A stretch of DNA of 64,000 nucleotides from Corallococcus sp. EGB. GTDB taxonomy: Bacteria; Myxococcota; Myxococcia; Myxococcales; Myxococcaceae. Location of the stretch: positions 4,836,001 to 4,900,000 of the forward strand of contig NZ_CP079946.1 of assembly GCF_019968905.1 (NCBI RefSeq), given 5' to 3'. Position 1 is the first letter of the stretch, and every line of letters begins with the position of its first letter. Below, piece by piece: positions 42,722 through 51,815 of this stretch. A program made the position numbers and the translations under genes. The notes under the pieces are model-generated. The model was not told the origin of the DNA. It saw nothing but the letters and a program-made list of their open reading frames with translations, and ran no database searches.

Positions 42722-44261
42722 GGGCCACCTCCGTGTCGGGGCCGTTGCCCACGGCCGGCAGGAGCGCCTGCGTCGAAGCGGCAGCCCCGGCGCGCCGGAA
42801 CTCCATGGCGTCGTCGTCCACGCGGCCGTAGCGCATCATCACCAGGTCGCGCACGTAGTTCTGGTACAGGCGCCACGGGGCGCGAGAGCCCTGACGGGGC
42901 AGGGTGGCCAGCGCGCGCTGCACGTACCCGGAGCTGAAGTCGAGCACGGGCTCCGGCGTCATGGCCGGACCGCTCACGCGCGCGGTGCATTGCGTGTAGC
43001 CGTGCTGCTTCATGTGATTGAGCAGGCGGCAGGTGTACTCCGCCACCAGGTCGCACTTCAGCGTCCACGACGCGTTGGTGTACCCGAAGGCCGCGACGAG
43101 GTTGGGCACGTCGCTGAACATCATCCCCTTGTACGCCAGCGTCCGTGCCAGCTGGACGGGCGCGCCGTCCACGACCAGGGACAGGCCGCTCAGGATCTTC
43201 ACGTTCAGCCCGGTGGCGGTGACGATGACGTCCGCGTCCAGGTGCGCGCCCGAGCGCAGCTTCAGGCCGGTCTCGGTGAACGTCTCGATGTGGTCCGTCA
43301 CCACGGAGGCGTGTCCCTGGCGGATGGCATGGAACAGGTCGCCGTCGGGCGCGACGCACAGCCGTTCATCCCAGGGGTTGTAGCGGGGCGCGAAGTGCGT
43401 ATCGACGTCGTACTCCTTGCCGAGCGCCTTGCGCACGCCCAGGCGCAGGAGCCACTTGAACAGGCCCGGCCGGCTGCGCGCGAGCTTGTAGAGCAGCATG
43501 CCGCGCAGGACGTTCTTCCAGCGCGCGACCGCGTAGGCCGCCCTCTGGGGGAGGACGTGCCGCAGCGCGCGGGCGACGGCGTCCTCGGCCGGTTGATCCG
43601 CGATGTACGTGGGCGAGCGCTGGAGCATCGTGACGTGCGCGGCGCGCCCGGCCATCGCGGGGACCAGCGTCACCGCCGTCGCGCCACTGCCGATGACGAC
43701 CACGCGCTTGCCGCCGTAGTCCAGGTCGTCGGGCCAGTGCTGCGGGTGCACGATGCGCCCCTGGAAGCTCTCCGTGCCGGGCCAGGTGGGCGTGTAGCCG
43801 CTCGCGTAGTCGTAGTAACCGGTGCAGGTGTAGAGGAAGCCGCACGTCATGCGAAGTGGCGCGCGCTCCGGGCCCACCTCCACGTCCACCGTCCAGCGCG
43901 AGTGCTCGGACGACCACTCCGCCCGCGTCACCCGGTGGTGGTAGCGGATGTGCCGGTCGATGCCGTACTCGGCGGCGGTCTCCTCGATGTACGCCTTGAT
44001 GGAGGGCCCATCCGCGATGGCCTTTCCGCCCAGCCACGGCCGGAACCGGTAGCCCAGCGTGTACATGTCCGAGTCCGAGCGGACGCCCGGATAGCGGAAC
44101 AAGTCCCACGTGCCGCCCATGGCCCCGCGCCCCTCGAGGATGGCGTAGCTCCGGGTGGGGCAGAGCGTCTGGAGGTGGTACGCCGCGCCGATGCCCGACA
44201 GGCCCGCGCCGATGATCAACACATCCACGTGCGGGGGCTGCTCGGCGGAAGACAGGGGCAT
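42714..44261 (-). CDS. Flavin-containing Baeyer-Villiger-type monooxygenase
   Basis: 515 residues. The FAD-binding GAGLSGIGAA is near the N-terminus, the NADPH-binding GSGATAV near the middle, and between them the Baeyer-Villiger fingerprint FxGxxxHxxxWP (FQGRIVHPQHWP). MGGTWDLFRYPGVRSDSDMY is also typical. Such enzymes convert ketones to esters or lactones using O2 and NADPH. ATG chosen with AGGAG 8 nt upstream (a GTG precedes it). It is cotranscribed with an SDR that could supply the ketone, and divergent from a TetR regulator. Confidence 0.9.
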   Translation of the reverse strand: MPLSSAEQPPHVDVLIIGAGLSGIGAAYHLQTLCPTRSYAILEGRGAMGGTWDLFRYPGVRSDSDMYTLGYRFRPWLGGKAIADGPSIKAYIEETAAEYGIDRHIRYHHRVTRAEWSSEHSRWTVDVEVGPERAPLRMTCGFLYTCTGYYDYASGYTPTWPGTESFQGRIVHPQHWPDDLDYGGKRVVVIGSGATAVTLVPAMAGRAAHVTMLQRSPTYIADQPAEDAVARALRHVLPQRAAYAVARWKNVLRGMLLYKLARSRPGLFKWLLRLGVRKALGKEYDVDTHFAPRYNPWDERLCVAPDGDLFHAIRQGHASVVTDHIETFTETGLKLRSGAHLDADVIVTATGLNVKILSGLSLVVDGAPVQLARTLAYKGMMFSDVPNLVAAFGYTNASWTLKCDLVAEYTCRLLNHMKQHGYTQCTARVSGPAMTPEPVLDFSSGYVQRALATLPRQGSRAPWRLYQNYVRDLVMMRYGRVDDDAMEFRRAGAAASTQALLPAVGNGPDTEVARG

Positions 44262-44276
44262 CACGGGACTCCTCGT

Positions 44277-44348
44277 GGTACAGGAAGGTACCCAGCCTGT
44301 GCGTCTGTTGATGAGAGGTAGCAGTGGCGTTTGGTACCGTCAAGTACC
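44277..44348. promoter_or_regulatory. Paired GGTACC operator motifs between monooxygenase and tetR
   Basis: GGTAC-N5-GGTACC (44277-44292) and its mirror image GGTACC-N5-GTACC (44333-44348) flank the 102-bp divergent intergenic region. Each lies about 16 bp from the start codon of the gene it faces. The arrangement suggests two binding sites for the TetR protein, one per promoter. Binding is inferred. Confidence 0.55.
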
Positions 44349-44363
44349 GCCCCGAGGAGCCGC

Positions 44364-44960
44364 ATGACGTCCCCTTCCGAGCAAGCAGGTGAAGCCCCTC
44401 GGGACCGGCTCGTCGCGGGAATGGCGCAGGCCATCGTCGAGGTGGGCTATGCGCGGCTGACCATCGCGGACATCGTGCGGCACGCGCGCGTGTCGAAGCG
44501 CACGTTCTACGAGCACTTCGAGGACAAGGAGGCGTGCCTGCTGGCGCTCTACGCGGCGCAGAGCGCGCGGCTGTTGGAGGAGATCCAGGCCGCCATCCAG
44601 CACGCGCCTCCCGGTGAGCTGCGGGCCAGCATCGGCGCGGCCGTTTATCTCTCCAGCCTCCAGAGCCGGCCGGGGCTCGTGCGCACGCTCCTCGTGGAGA
44701 TATTGCACGTGGGCCCGAAGGGCTTCGAGCTGCGCCGCCAGGTCATGCGCAGCTTCGCGGAGCTGATGCGGCGGGAGTTCGACGCGGCGGGGACGGGGGC
44801 CACGCTGTCGCCGGCCATCGCCATGGCGCTGGTGGGCGGCATCAACGAGCTCATCCTGGAGGCGGTGGAGGAGGACCGCGTGGATCGGCTCTCGGAGCTG
44901 GCCGGCCCGGTCGCGGCGTTCGTGCGAGGGCTGTTGGAAGCGCGACCTCCGGCGAAATGA
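44364..44960 (+). CDS. TetR-family transcriptional regulator
   Basis: 198 residues. The N-terminal helix-turn-helix reads YARLTIADIVRHARVSKRTF then YEHFEDKEACLLALY. The C-terminal helices form the ligand-binding and dimer domain (FELRRQVMRSFAELMRREFD). AGGAG 5 nt before the ATG. It diverges from the monooxygenase/SDR operon and probably represses it and itself. The following 229 bp contain no convincing gene. Confidence 0.9.
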   Translation: MTSPSEQAGEAPRDRLVAGMAQAIVEVGYARLTIADIVRHARVSKRTFYEHFEDKEACLLALYAAQSARLLEEIQAAIQHAPPGELRASIGAAVYLSSLQSRPGLVRTLLVEILHVGPKGFELRRQVMRSFAELMRREFDAAGTGATLSPAIAMALVGGINELILEAVEEDRVDRLSELAGPVAAFVRGLLEARPPAK

Positions 44961-45189
44961 GCAGGGGCTCAGTCCATCCGAAGCTGACCGCAGCCGCTCG
45001 ACGCTGGGACACGGGAGTCCTCCTGGAAGGGGAGGGAGTCTGTCACCAGCGCCGCACCTTCCGCACCGCGTATTCGGCCCCATGAATTTTACAGAGTGCT
45101 CGAAAGGGTTTCAGAGCGCTGGAGACAACGCATCGCCGCACCCTCCGGCTGATAGGCTGCGGCGCGGCGCTCACGGCCCGGAGAACGCA

Positions 45190-45480
45190 ATGCCCTGGTG
45201 GAACCCCTTCCGGAGAACCGGCGCGAAGGCCGTGCGCGAGCCCCAGCCACTCGGGTCCGATACCACCGAGCTTCTCTACGCTCTGGGCGCGACGCCTGAG
45301 GCTGCCCCCGTCATCGAACGGATGCACCACACGTTCATCACGCGCCTGGCGCGCGCCACTGGTCGACCCGCGGAGCAGCTACGGCGGGATTGCGAGGCGG
45401 AGCGGACCCTGAGCGCCGAAGAGGCGGTGCGCTACGGGCTGGTGGATCAGCTCCTTGCCCCGGATGTCCTTACCTTCTGA
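45190..45480 (+). CDS. Short protein resembling only the C-terminal end of ClpP
   Basis: 96 residues starting MPWWNPFRRTG. Residues about 47-92 (FITRLARATGRPAEQLRRDC, then LSAEEAVRYGLVDQLLAP) match the last helix-strand region of ClpP (TG.p.E.I..D..rd..lsAeEA..YGLvD.vl). The parts carrying the catalytic Ser and His are absent, so no peptidase activity is expected. It could be a remnant of a clpP copy or a small regulator. The N-terminal half is unlike ClpP. An in-frame ATG at 45082 would add 36 residues but of poor coding quality. Confidence 0.55.
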   Translation: MPWWNPFRRTGAKAVREPQPLGSDTTELLYALGATPEAAPVIERMHHTFITRLARATGRPAEQLRRDCEAERTLSAEEAVRYGLVDQLLAPDVLTF

Positions 45481-45496
45481 GCACTCCGCGACGACC

Positions 45497-46363
45497 ATGG
45501 CCCGAACAACGCCGCACCCGATTCGTTGCGCGGATGGCTTCGAATTGCAGGCCACGCTGCACACCCCGGATGAGCCCGTCCAGGGCGTGGTGCTGATGCA
45601 TCCCGCCACGGCCATGCCAGAGCAAATGTATTTCGCGTTCGCGTCGCGGCTGACGGACGCCGGCTTCGCGGCGGTCACCTACAACTACCGCGGGGTGCAT
45701 CCCCCGGGAGCCGCGCGGAGGACGCGGGCCGGGTTCACCACCTGGGTCGACCAGGACGTGAGCGCGGTGACGGACTGGGCCGCGGAGCGCTACGCCGGGC
45801 TGCCGGTGATGGCCGTGGGACACAGCTTCGGGGGGCACGCCATCGGGCTGAGCAGGAGCAGCCAGCGCCTCAGCGGCGCGGTGATGGTGGCGTCCCAGGC
45901 CGGGAGCCTGCGCTTCATCCGGCACTGGCGGGAGCGGCTGCTGGTCGCGATGTTCCTGAAGGTCCTCGGGCCGCTCTGTGCGCGGGTCCTGGGCTACATG
46001 CCCTATGTGCGGCTGGGGCTCGGTGAGGACGTGCCCGCCCAGACCATCCTGGAGTGGAGCCGCTGGACGTCCATGCCCCGCTTCTACTTCGACGATCCCC
46101 GGCTGAACGCCGTGGACCGCTTCAGCCAGCTGCGCATGCCGGTGCTGGCCATCGGGCTGGAGGATGACCCCTGGGGGCCTCCCGAAGCCATCGACCTCGT
46201 CTGTCAGCACCTGACGAATTGCACCGTGGAGCGCCGGCAGTTCTCCCCGGCGGACAGCGCCGGCCAGGGCATCGCCCACCTGGGGTTCTTCCGTGAGCAC
46301 CATGCCACCACGCTCTGGCCCCAGGTGGTGGACTGGCTGCGCCGCCAGGCTCAGCGCTTCTGA
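45497..46363 (+). CDS. Alpha/beta hydrolase (UCP037442/YheT-like)
   Basis: 288 residues. MHPATAMPEQMYFAFASRLT then FAAVTYNYRGVHPP, nucleophile elbow VGHSFGGHAIGL (GxSxG), Asp in AIGLEDDPWGPPEA and His in GIAHLGFF complete the triad in order. Cytoplasmic, with no signal peptide. The family contains uncharacterised serine hydrolases. ATG follows 16 nt after the ClpP-tail gene and may be cotranscribed with it. Confidence 0.82.
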   Translation: MARTTPHPIRCADGFELQATLHTPDEPVQGVVLMHPATAMPEQMYFAFASRLTDAGFAAVTYNYRGVHPPGAARRTRAGFTTWVDQDVSAVTDWAAERYAGLPVMAVGHSFGGHAIGLSRSSQRLSGAVMVASQAGSLRFIRHWRERLLVAMFLKVLGPLCARVLGYMPYVRLGLGEDVPAQTILEWSRWTSMPRFYFDDPRLNAVDRFSQLRMPVLAIGLEDDPWGPPEAIDLVCQHLTNCTVERRQFSPADSAGQGIAHLGFFREHHATTLWPQVVDWLRRQAQRF

Positions 46364-46461
46364 AGCGCCGCGTCCGCGAGGGCGCGAGCGCGCGTGTTCG
46401 CGTCCTTCGTGGAGACTTCACCGTCTGCCGACTCGAAGCCCTTGGGTCCCTTCACGACCCA

Positions 46462-46486
46462 CCGGTCCGTGTCATGCACGGACCGG
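46462..46486. terminator. Bidirectional terminator-like hairpin
   Basis: Perfect 10-bp stem CCGGTCCGTG / CACGGACCGG with a 5-nt loop TCATG, in the 139-bp convergent gap between the hydrolase and the outer-membrane protein gene. Confidence 0.6.
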
Positions 46487-46502
46487 CGGTGTCACGCGAT
46501 TG

Positions 46503-47987
46503 CTAGTAGCGGAAGCCCAGCTGGAGCGACACGCCGGGATACTGATCCACGGCGCCACCGGCGACGTAGGGGTCGCCCGGCTCCGGGTTGAACTTGAAGA
46601 AGTACCGGCGCAGGTCCGCCTTCAGCCGCACGTCCACGATGCGGTTGAGCCGGTACGCCAGCATCGCGCTGCCCGTGACGGCGCCCGCGGACATGTTCGG
46701 GAACCACCCGTCCGAGGACAGCTCCCCGGAGTCCAGCGGGTGCTGGTAGCCGAGCCGGAAGTGGAAGTCGAACTTCTCCGACAGCGCCGCCCGCAGGCCC
46801 AGCGTCAGGCCCGCCGTCTTGTACTCCACGTTGGGCAGGTCCAACGGCCGCTCGCCGTCCACCGCGTCGACGCGGAACGTGTTCATCCCGTACGTGCCGG
46901 TGACCTCGAAGCCGTAGCGCTGCGCCTCGCCGAAGGGCATCACGTAGCGCAGGCCCGCAGTCCACTCGCGCGCCGTCGTGGGGTAGGAGACCTCCCCGGA
47001 GGCGCCCGTGGACTTCAGCCCGAAGGACTGATCAATGGAGCCCGTGATGCCCAGCCGCGCCAGCGCGCCGTGCTGGAAGGCCGCGAGCGGATAGACCGTC
47101 ACGTCGCCCGCCACCTGGGGCGCGCCCGGCAGCGCCACGCCGCCCACGTCCTTGCCCAGGGTGTACGGCCGCATCACGCCGAACACGTCGTCCTTGTAGC
47201 GCAGCGAACGGCCCAACAGCTTGACGCCCACCGCGGCCTCCACGATGGGCGCGGAGGTGGCGCTGGAGCGCGAGACAGCCGGCTCCTCCTCCGTCACCGG
47301 CGCCTTCGTCTCCTTGGGCGTCGGGGCCACCGGCTTGCGGACGGGCTCCGCGACCGGCGCCTTCGCCGGGGGCGGCGCCTCCGCGATGGGCTTCGCGGGC
47401 GTCACCGTCGGCTCCGGCTCCACCGGCTTCGCGGGCTGCACGGGGGCCGGCGCGGCGGCCTCCGGCGCGTTGGACTTCTGGAGGCCGCGCTCCAGCGCCG
47501 TCCACTGGCGCTTCACCGCCACGGGCACCAGCTTCGCCGTGGCGGGCCTGGCGGCGGCGGGCGAGGCCAGCGCCTTGCCATCCCGGCCGTTGCGCACGGT
47601 GAGGCGCACCTGCGGCTTCTTGCCCGCGGTGGACGTGTCCGCCACCAGCACCGCGCTCAGGCCCAGCTCGCTCGCCACGGCGGCGGCGCCGGCGGGCTGC
47701 GTGGGGTCCACGCCCAGGCGAGACGCGGCCGAGCGCACCGCGGACTCCGGGACGACTTCGTAGCGGGCCGGACGGCGTTCGAGCTCCGCCTCCAGCGTGT
47801 CGCGCGCGGCGTCCGCGTGCGGACCGGAGGCGAGCACCGCCACGCGGCGCGCCTCCGTCACCCTGGCGGCCTTGGACTTCTTCGTCGCGGACGTCGACGC
47901 CTTCTTCGGCGCGGCGTACGCGGAGGGGGCGAACAGCAGGGCCGCGCCCAGCAGGGCCGCGGCGGAGGCGTATCGGGTGCGCGTCAT
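46503..47987 (-). CDS. Outer-membrane beta-barrel protein with N-terminal TolB_N/CsgG-like domain
   Basis: 494 residues. Signal peptide ending AYAAPKK. Residues about 45-165 form a small alpha/beta domain (RRVAVLASGPHADAARDTLE, then VVPESAVRSAASRLGV and ASELGLSAVLVADTS) resembling the N-terminal fold of TolB or CsgG-like lipoproteins. A Pro/Ala/Lys linker follows (about 180-245). The last 240 residues alternate polar/hydrophobic with aromatic girdles and end LQLGFRY, a C-terminal aromatic signal for insertion by BAM. The start overlaps the stop of the CxxCH lipoprotein gene by one base (TGATG). Specific function unknown. Confidence 0.7.
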   Translation of the reverse strand: MTRTRYASAAALLGAALLFAPSAYAAPKKASTSATKKSKAARVTEARRVAVLASGPHADAARDTLEAELERRPARYEVVPESAVRSAASRLGVDPTQPAGAAAVASELGLSAVLVADTSTAGKKPQVRLTVRNGRDGKALASPAAARPATAKLVPVAVKRQWTALERGLQKSNAPEAAAPAPVQPAKPVEPEPTVTPAKPIAEAPPPAKAPVAEPVRKPVAPTPKETKAPVTEEEPAVSRSSATSAPIVEAAVGVKLLGRSLRYKDDVFGVMRPYTLGKDVGGVALPGAPQVAGDVTVYPLAAFQHGALARLGITGSIDQSFGLKSTGASGEVSYPTTAREWTAGLRYVMPFGEAQRYGFEVTGTYGMNTFRVDAVDGERPLDLPNVEYKTAGLTLGLRAALSEKFDFHFRLGYQHPLDSGELSSDGWFPNMSAGAVTGSAMLAYRLNRIVDVRLKADLRRYFFKFNPEPGDPYVAGGAVDQYPGVSLQLGFRY

Positions 47988-48454
47988 CACGGGGTGCCCG
48001 GCTTTCCGGCGACGAGCCACTCGGTGAGGCAGGCCGTGTCCGCGGCGCTCAGCGCCCCGCCCTGCGGCATCCGCACGCCGCACTCCGGGTTCGCCGTCAG
48101 CTTCTTCAGGAAGAACGACTGGGACGGGTTGGCGCTGTCCGCCAGCGGCTTCGTGTTGCACGTCGCGTTGGTGGTGTAGAGCCGCCCGGGGAGGCCGGAC
48201 GCCTGCAGGTCCAGGTTCGCGCCCGTGGCCTTGGTCTCCGTGGAGTGGCACGAATAGCACTGCGACTGGAGGATGCTGGACGCGGTGGTCCCCGGCGCGC
48301 AGGAGCTGGTGGTGCCCCCGGTGAAGCGTTCGGGGTCATCAAGTCCGCCAGCACAGCCGGCGGTGGTGGCGAGGAGCGCGGCCGCGACCAGCGTGGCCAG
48401 CGGGGCGCGGGACGGACGGCGGGCGTCGGATGGGTTCGCGAACAAGTCGAGCAC
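47987..48454 (-). CDS. Lipoprotein with a CxxCH haem-type motif
   Basis: About 155 residues. Lipoprotein signal ending in lipobox TAGC. A single CYSCHS (CxxCH) in ILQSQCYSCHSTETKATGAN fits a covalent c-type haem or a PSCyt1-like domain. Further Cys pairs (CNTKP, ECGVRMPQGGALSAADTAC, LTEWL) resemble the family of myxobacterial cytochrome-c-domain lipoproteins. GTG start chosen so that the signal peptide is of normal length; ATG at 48517 is possible. Translationally coupled to the outer-membrane protein gene. Confidence 0.65.
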   Translation of the reverse strand: MLDLFANPSDARRPSRAPLATLVAAALLATTAGCAGGLDDPERFTGGTTSSCAPGTTASSILQSQCYSCHSTETKATGANLDLQASGLPGRLYTTNATCNTKPLADSANPSQSFFLKKLTANPECGVRMPQGGALSAADTACLTEWLVAGKPGTP

Positions 48455-48626
48455 GGGGGCAAGAGGGGAACGACAAGCCCCGCAGAATACCCGGCCCGCG
48501 CGCGACTGTGCACCCATCAACGGATCCGTTCGCGCTCGCGTGACACGCGCCCCCCAGCCCGCCTGCCTTCCCCGGGTGGGCCGGTGTCACACCCACCTCG
48601 CTCCGGAGCACCGGCGGGGTCCCTGG

Positions 48627-50312
48627 CTACCTGCGCTTCTTGAGGAAGCGCGACACCCGGACCTTCCCGAAGCGGCCGCCGAACAGGTACCAGGTGAGCA
48701 CCGCGCCGAAGAGGGCCGCCGCCAGCGCGATGCCGACGATGCCCAGCACCGGCACGTTCCCGTACATGGGCGGCCGGGGCGCGAAGGCGATGAAGGCCCC
48801 CACGATGAAGCCGCACGCGCACAGGCCCAGGAACGCGATGACGGCCACGCTGCGCAGGTTCTCGTTGAGCTTGTCGAACTGCTCCGCGCGCACCGTGACG
48901 CTGAACTTGCCCGTCTCCAGGTCCATCAGGATCTGCGACAGCTGCGTGGGCAGGTCCTGCGCCATGGACTGGAAGCGCAAGAGCGTGCGCATCAGGCCGC
49001 CCTGCAGCTGCGTGGGGTCATACCGGCCCGCCATCAGCTCCTTCGCGTACGGCAGCGCGACCTCCAGGATGTTCAGCTCCGGGTAGAGCCCGCGCAGCAT
49101 GCCTTCGGTGGAGATGGAGGCGCGCGACAGGAGCGCGTACTCCTTGGGGATGCGGATGCGGTACTTCACCGCCAGGTCCAGCAGGTCGCGCAGGAGCGTG
49201 CGCGCGTCCACCTGGCCCAGCGTGGTGGGCAGGTGCTGGCCGAGGATGGACTCGATGTCGTTGCGGAAGCCCATCAGGTTGGCGCGCGAGTCCGGCACGC
49301 CCACGCGGTAGAGGATGCGCGCCACGGAGTCGCTGTCCTTCAGCGCCACCGCCAGGCACAGCATCACCAGCGTCTCCTGCATGGGGCGGGTGAGCCGGCC
49401 CACCACGCCGAAGTCCAGCAGCGCCAGCCGGTTGCCCTCCATGAGGAGCACGTTGCCGGGGTGCGGGTCGCCGTGGAACAGGCCGTCCTCGAAGAGCTGG
49501 CGGAAGCTGGCGTCCAGGATGTGCTGGGCCACCTGCTTGCGGTCCGCCTCCGCCATGGCCGCGGGGTTGATCTTCTCCCCGCGGATGAACTCCATGGTGA
49601 GCACCGTGCGGCTGGAGAGCGCCGCGTGCACGCGCGGGATCTTCAGGTACGGGCGGTCCTTGTGGTTCTCCAGGAACGCGCGGAGGTTGGTGGCCTCGTG
49701 GAGGAAGTCCAGCTCCTCGTGGATGGCCCGGTCGAACTCGTCCACGATGCCGGAGGGCGTGTAGATGCCCGTCTCCTCCACCACGGCCTCCAGCAGGCGC
49801 GCCAGCGAGCGCAGCACGCCCAGGTCCGCGTCGATGCGCTGGGCGATGCCGGGGCGCTGCACCTTGATGACGACCTCCTCGCCCTCCAGCGTCACCGCGC
49901 GGTGCACCTGCGCGATGGACGCGGCGGCGAGCGGCTCCGGATCCACGTGGGCGAACAGCTCCTGCACGTCCTTGCCCAGGGCCTCGCGGATCTGCGCGTG
50001 GACGTCCTCCAGGGGGATGGCCTCCACGTGGTCCTGGAGCGTGGCCAGCTCGTCCACGAACTCGGCGGGCAGGAGGTCCGCGCGGGTGGAGAGCACCTGC
50101 CCCAGCTTGATGAACGTGGGGCCCAGCTCCGACAGGAAGAGGCGGAAGCGGCGCGCGGTGGACTCGCGGCGCGCCTCCTCGGAGACCTCCACCTTCTCCT
50201 TGCGGCCGCCGAGCAGGCGCCAGACGCCCGCGCGGTCGGTCACCTCACCGAAGCCGTGACGGGCGGCGATGAGGGCAATCTGCCGGATGCGGTTGAGGTC
50301 CTGGAGGTTCAT
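48627..50312 (-). CDS. ubiB: UbiB/AarF/ABC1 family atypical kinase
   Basis: 561 residues. Family marks: LSELGPTFIKLGQVLSTRAD (KxGQ), PLAAASIAQVHRA (AAAS/QVH), FHGDPHPGNVLL and LLDFGVVGRLTR. Two C-terminal membrane segments (AVIAFLGLCACGFIVGAFIA and GIALAAALFGAVLTWYLFGG) fit UbiB. UbiB-type ATPases support quinone biosynthesis, probably by handling lipid intermediates. Its ATG overlaps the nhaA stop (ATGA). The 172 bp on its 3' side hold no visible gene. Confidence 0.9.
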   Translation of the reverse strand: MNLQDLNRIRQIALIAARHGFGEVTDRAGVWRLLGGRKEKVEVSEEARRESTARRFRLFLSELGPTFIKLGQVLSTRADLLPAEFVDELATLQDHVEAIPLEDVHAQIREALGKDVQELFAHVDPEPLAAASIAQVHRAVTLEGEEVVIKVQRPGIAQRIDADLGVLRSLARLLEAVVEETGIYTPSGIVDEFDRAIHEELDFLHEATNLRAFLENHKDRPYLKIPRVHAALSSRTVLTMEFIRGEKINPAAMAEADRKQVAQHILDASFRQLFEDGLFHGDPHPGNVLLMEGNRLALLDFGVVGRLTRPMQETLVMLCLAVALKDSDSVARILYRVGVPDSRANLMGFRNDIESILGQHLPTTLGQVDARTLLRDLLDLAVKYRIRIPKEYALLSRASISTEGMLRGLYPELNILEVALPYAKELMAGRYDPTQLQGGLMRTLLRFQSMAQDLPTQLSQILMDLETGKFSVTVRAEQFDKLNENLRSVAVIAFLGLCACGFIVGAFIAFAPRPPMYGNVPVLGIVGIALAAALFGAVLTWYLFGGRFGKVRVSRFLKKRR

Positions 50313-51664
50313 GGCGAGGCTTGGGCGGCAGCCTGTGGCGGACGGGCCACGTAGCGCAAGAGGACGTAGCCCACGACCGCGGACAACAGCGAGCCCGTCA
50401 GGATGCCCAGCTTGGCCTCCGCCAGCAGGGCCGGCTGGTGCGCGAAGGACAGCCCGGCCACGAAGAGGGCCACCGTGAAGCCGATGCCGGCCACCACCGC
50501 CACCCCGTGCAGCTGCGCGACGCTGCCGCCCGAGGGCAGCGGGGACACGCCCGCCTTCACCGCCACCCAGGTGAACAGGAAGATGCCCAGCTGCTTGCCC
50601 ACGAAGAGGCCCACGATGATGCCCAGGGGCAGGGGCTTGAGCAGATCCGAGAGCGAGATGCCGGACATGTCCACGCCGGAGTTGGCCAGCGCGAACAGCG
50701 GGACGATGCCGTAGGCCACGTAGCCGTGCCACAGGTGCACGAAGCGGTTGAGCGGCGGCTCGATGTCCTCCAGCGCCTCCTCGATGTGGAGCAGCTGCGC
50801 GCCGCGCGCGGCCTCGTCCTCTGGCTGGGACACCAGCCCCCGGATGTACTCCGCCAGCTCCTCCAGCACCTCGCGTCCCGGACGGGTGGGCAGCGCGGGG
50901 ATGCAGAGGCCCAGCACCACGCCGGACAGCGTGGCGTGGATGCCGCCGTGGTGCATGGCATACCAGAGCGCCGCGCCCACGACGGCGTAGGCCAGGCCAT
51001 TGCGCACGTAGAAGCGGTTGAGCCCCCAGAGTCCCACGACCAGGCCCGCGGCCACCACGAGCCACTCCACGTGCAGGCCCGTGCCGTAGAAGAGCGCGAT
51101 GACGAGGATTCCGCCGATGTCGTCGAAGATGGCGAGCGCGGTGAGGAACACCACCAGCCCCTGGCTCACGCGCGCCTTCACCAGCGTGAGGCAGCCGATG
51201 GCGAACGCGATGTCGGTGGCCATGGGGATGGCCCAGCCGCCCTCCGCCGGGGTGCCCCGGGTGAAGAAGTAGTAGAGCCCGGCGGGGACCACCATGCCGC
51301 CCAGCGCGGCGATGAGCGGCAGCATCGCGCGGGAGAGGGTGCGCAGCTCGCCCGCGGACAGCTCGCGCTTGATCTCCATCCCCACGAGGAAGAAGAAGAG
51401 CGTCATCAGCCCGTCGTTGATGAACTCTCGGAAGGTGAACGGGCCGCCGTGGCCCACCACCTCCAGGCGCAGGGGCGCCTCGAAGACCGCGGCGTAGGTG
51501 GCGCCCCAGGGGGAGTTGGCCCACGCGAGCGCGGCCAGCGCGCAGAGCGCCAGGAGGATGCCGCTGCTGGCCTCCAGCCGGAAGAATGCCTGCACGGGGG
51601 CCAGGGCCACCTTGAACAAGGCGGGGACTGCTGGGCGGGTCGTCGTGTGGGGTTCGGTCGCCAT
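50309..51664 (-). CDS. nhaA: Na+/H+ antiporter NhaA
   Basis: 451 residues with 12 membrane segments. Diagnostic stretches: NDGLMTLFFFLVGMEIKREL, MATDIAFAIGCLTLV, the essential Asp pair in LAIFDDIGGILVIALFY, and GLLLG-like C-terminal LFALANSGVDMSG with GKQLGIFLFTW. An acidic loop between the two bundles (SQPEDEAARG) is longer than in E. coli NhaA. It exports Na+ in exchange for protons. It is first gene of a coupled pair with ubiB and divergent from mutS (151 bp). Confidence 0.93.
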   Translation of the reverse strand: MATEPHTTTRPAVPALFKVALAPVQAFFRLEASSGILLALCALAALAWANSPWGATYAAVFEAPLRLEVVGHGGPFTFREFINDGLMTLFFFLVGMEIKRELSAGELRTLSRAMLPLIAALGGMVVPAGLYYFFTRGTPAEGGWAIPMATDIAFAIGCLTLVKARVSQGLVVFLTALAIFDDIGGILVIALFYGTGLHVEWLVVAAGLVVGLWGLNRFYVRNGLAYAVVGAALWYAMHHGGIHATLSGVVLGLCIPALPTRPGREVLEELAEYIRGLVSQPEDEAARGAQLLHIEEALEDIEPPLNRFVHLWHGYVAYGIVPLFALANSGVDMSGISLSDLLKPLPLGIIVGLFVGKQLGIFLFTWVAVKAGVSPLPSGGSVAQLHGVAVVAGIGFTVALFVAGLSFAHQPALLAEAKLGILTGSLLSAVVGYVLLRYVARPPQAAAQASP

Positions 51665-51815
51665 GTCGCCAGGCAGCCTGCCGGGGGCCATGGGACCTGC
51701 AAACCGTTTTCGGACAGGGGCCCGCCGAAATGTCGGACGCCGATGGTAGGCATACGCGCCAGGTAGGGGCGCGGGTTCGTTGATCCGGGGGTGAGGCCGT
51801 GAGAGAAGGTCGGGG

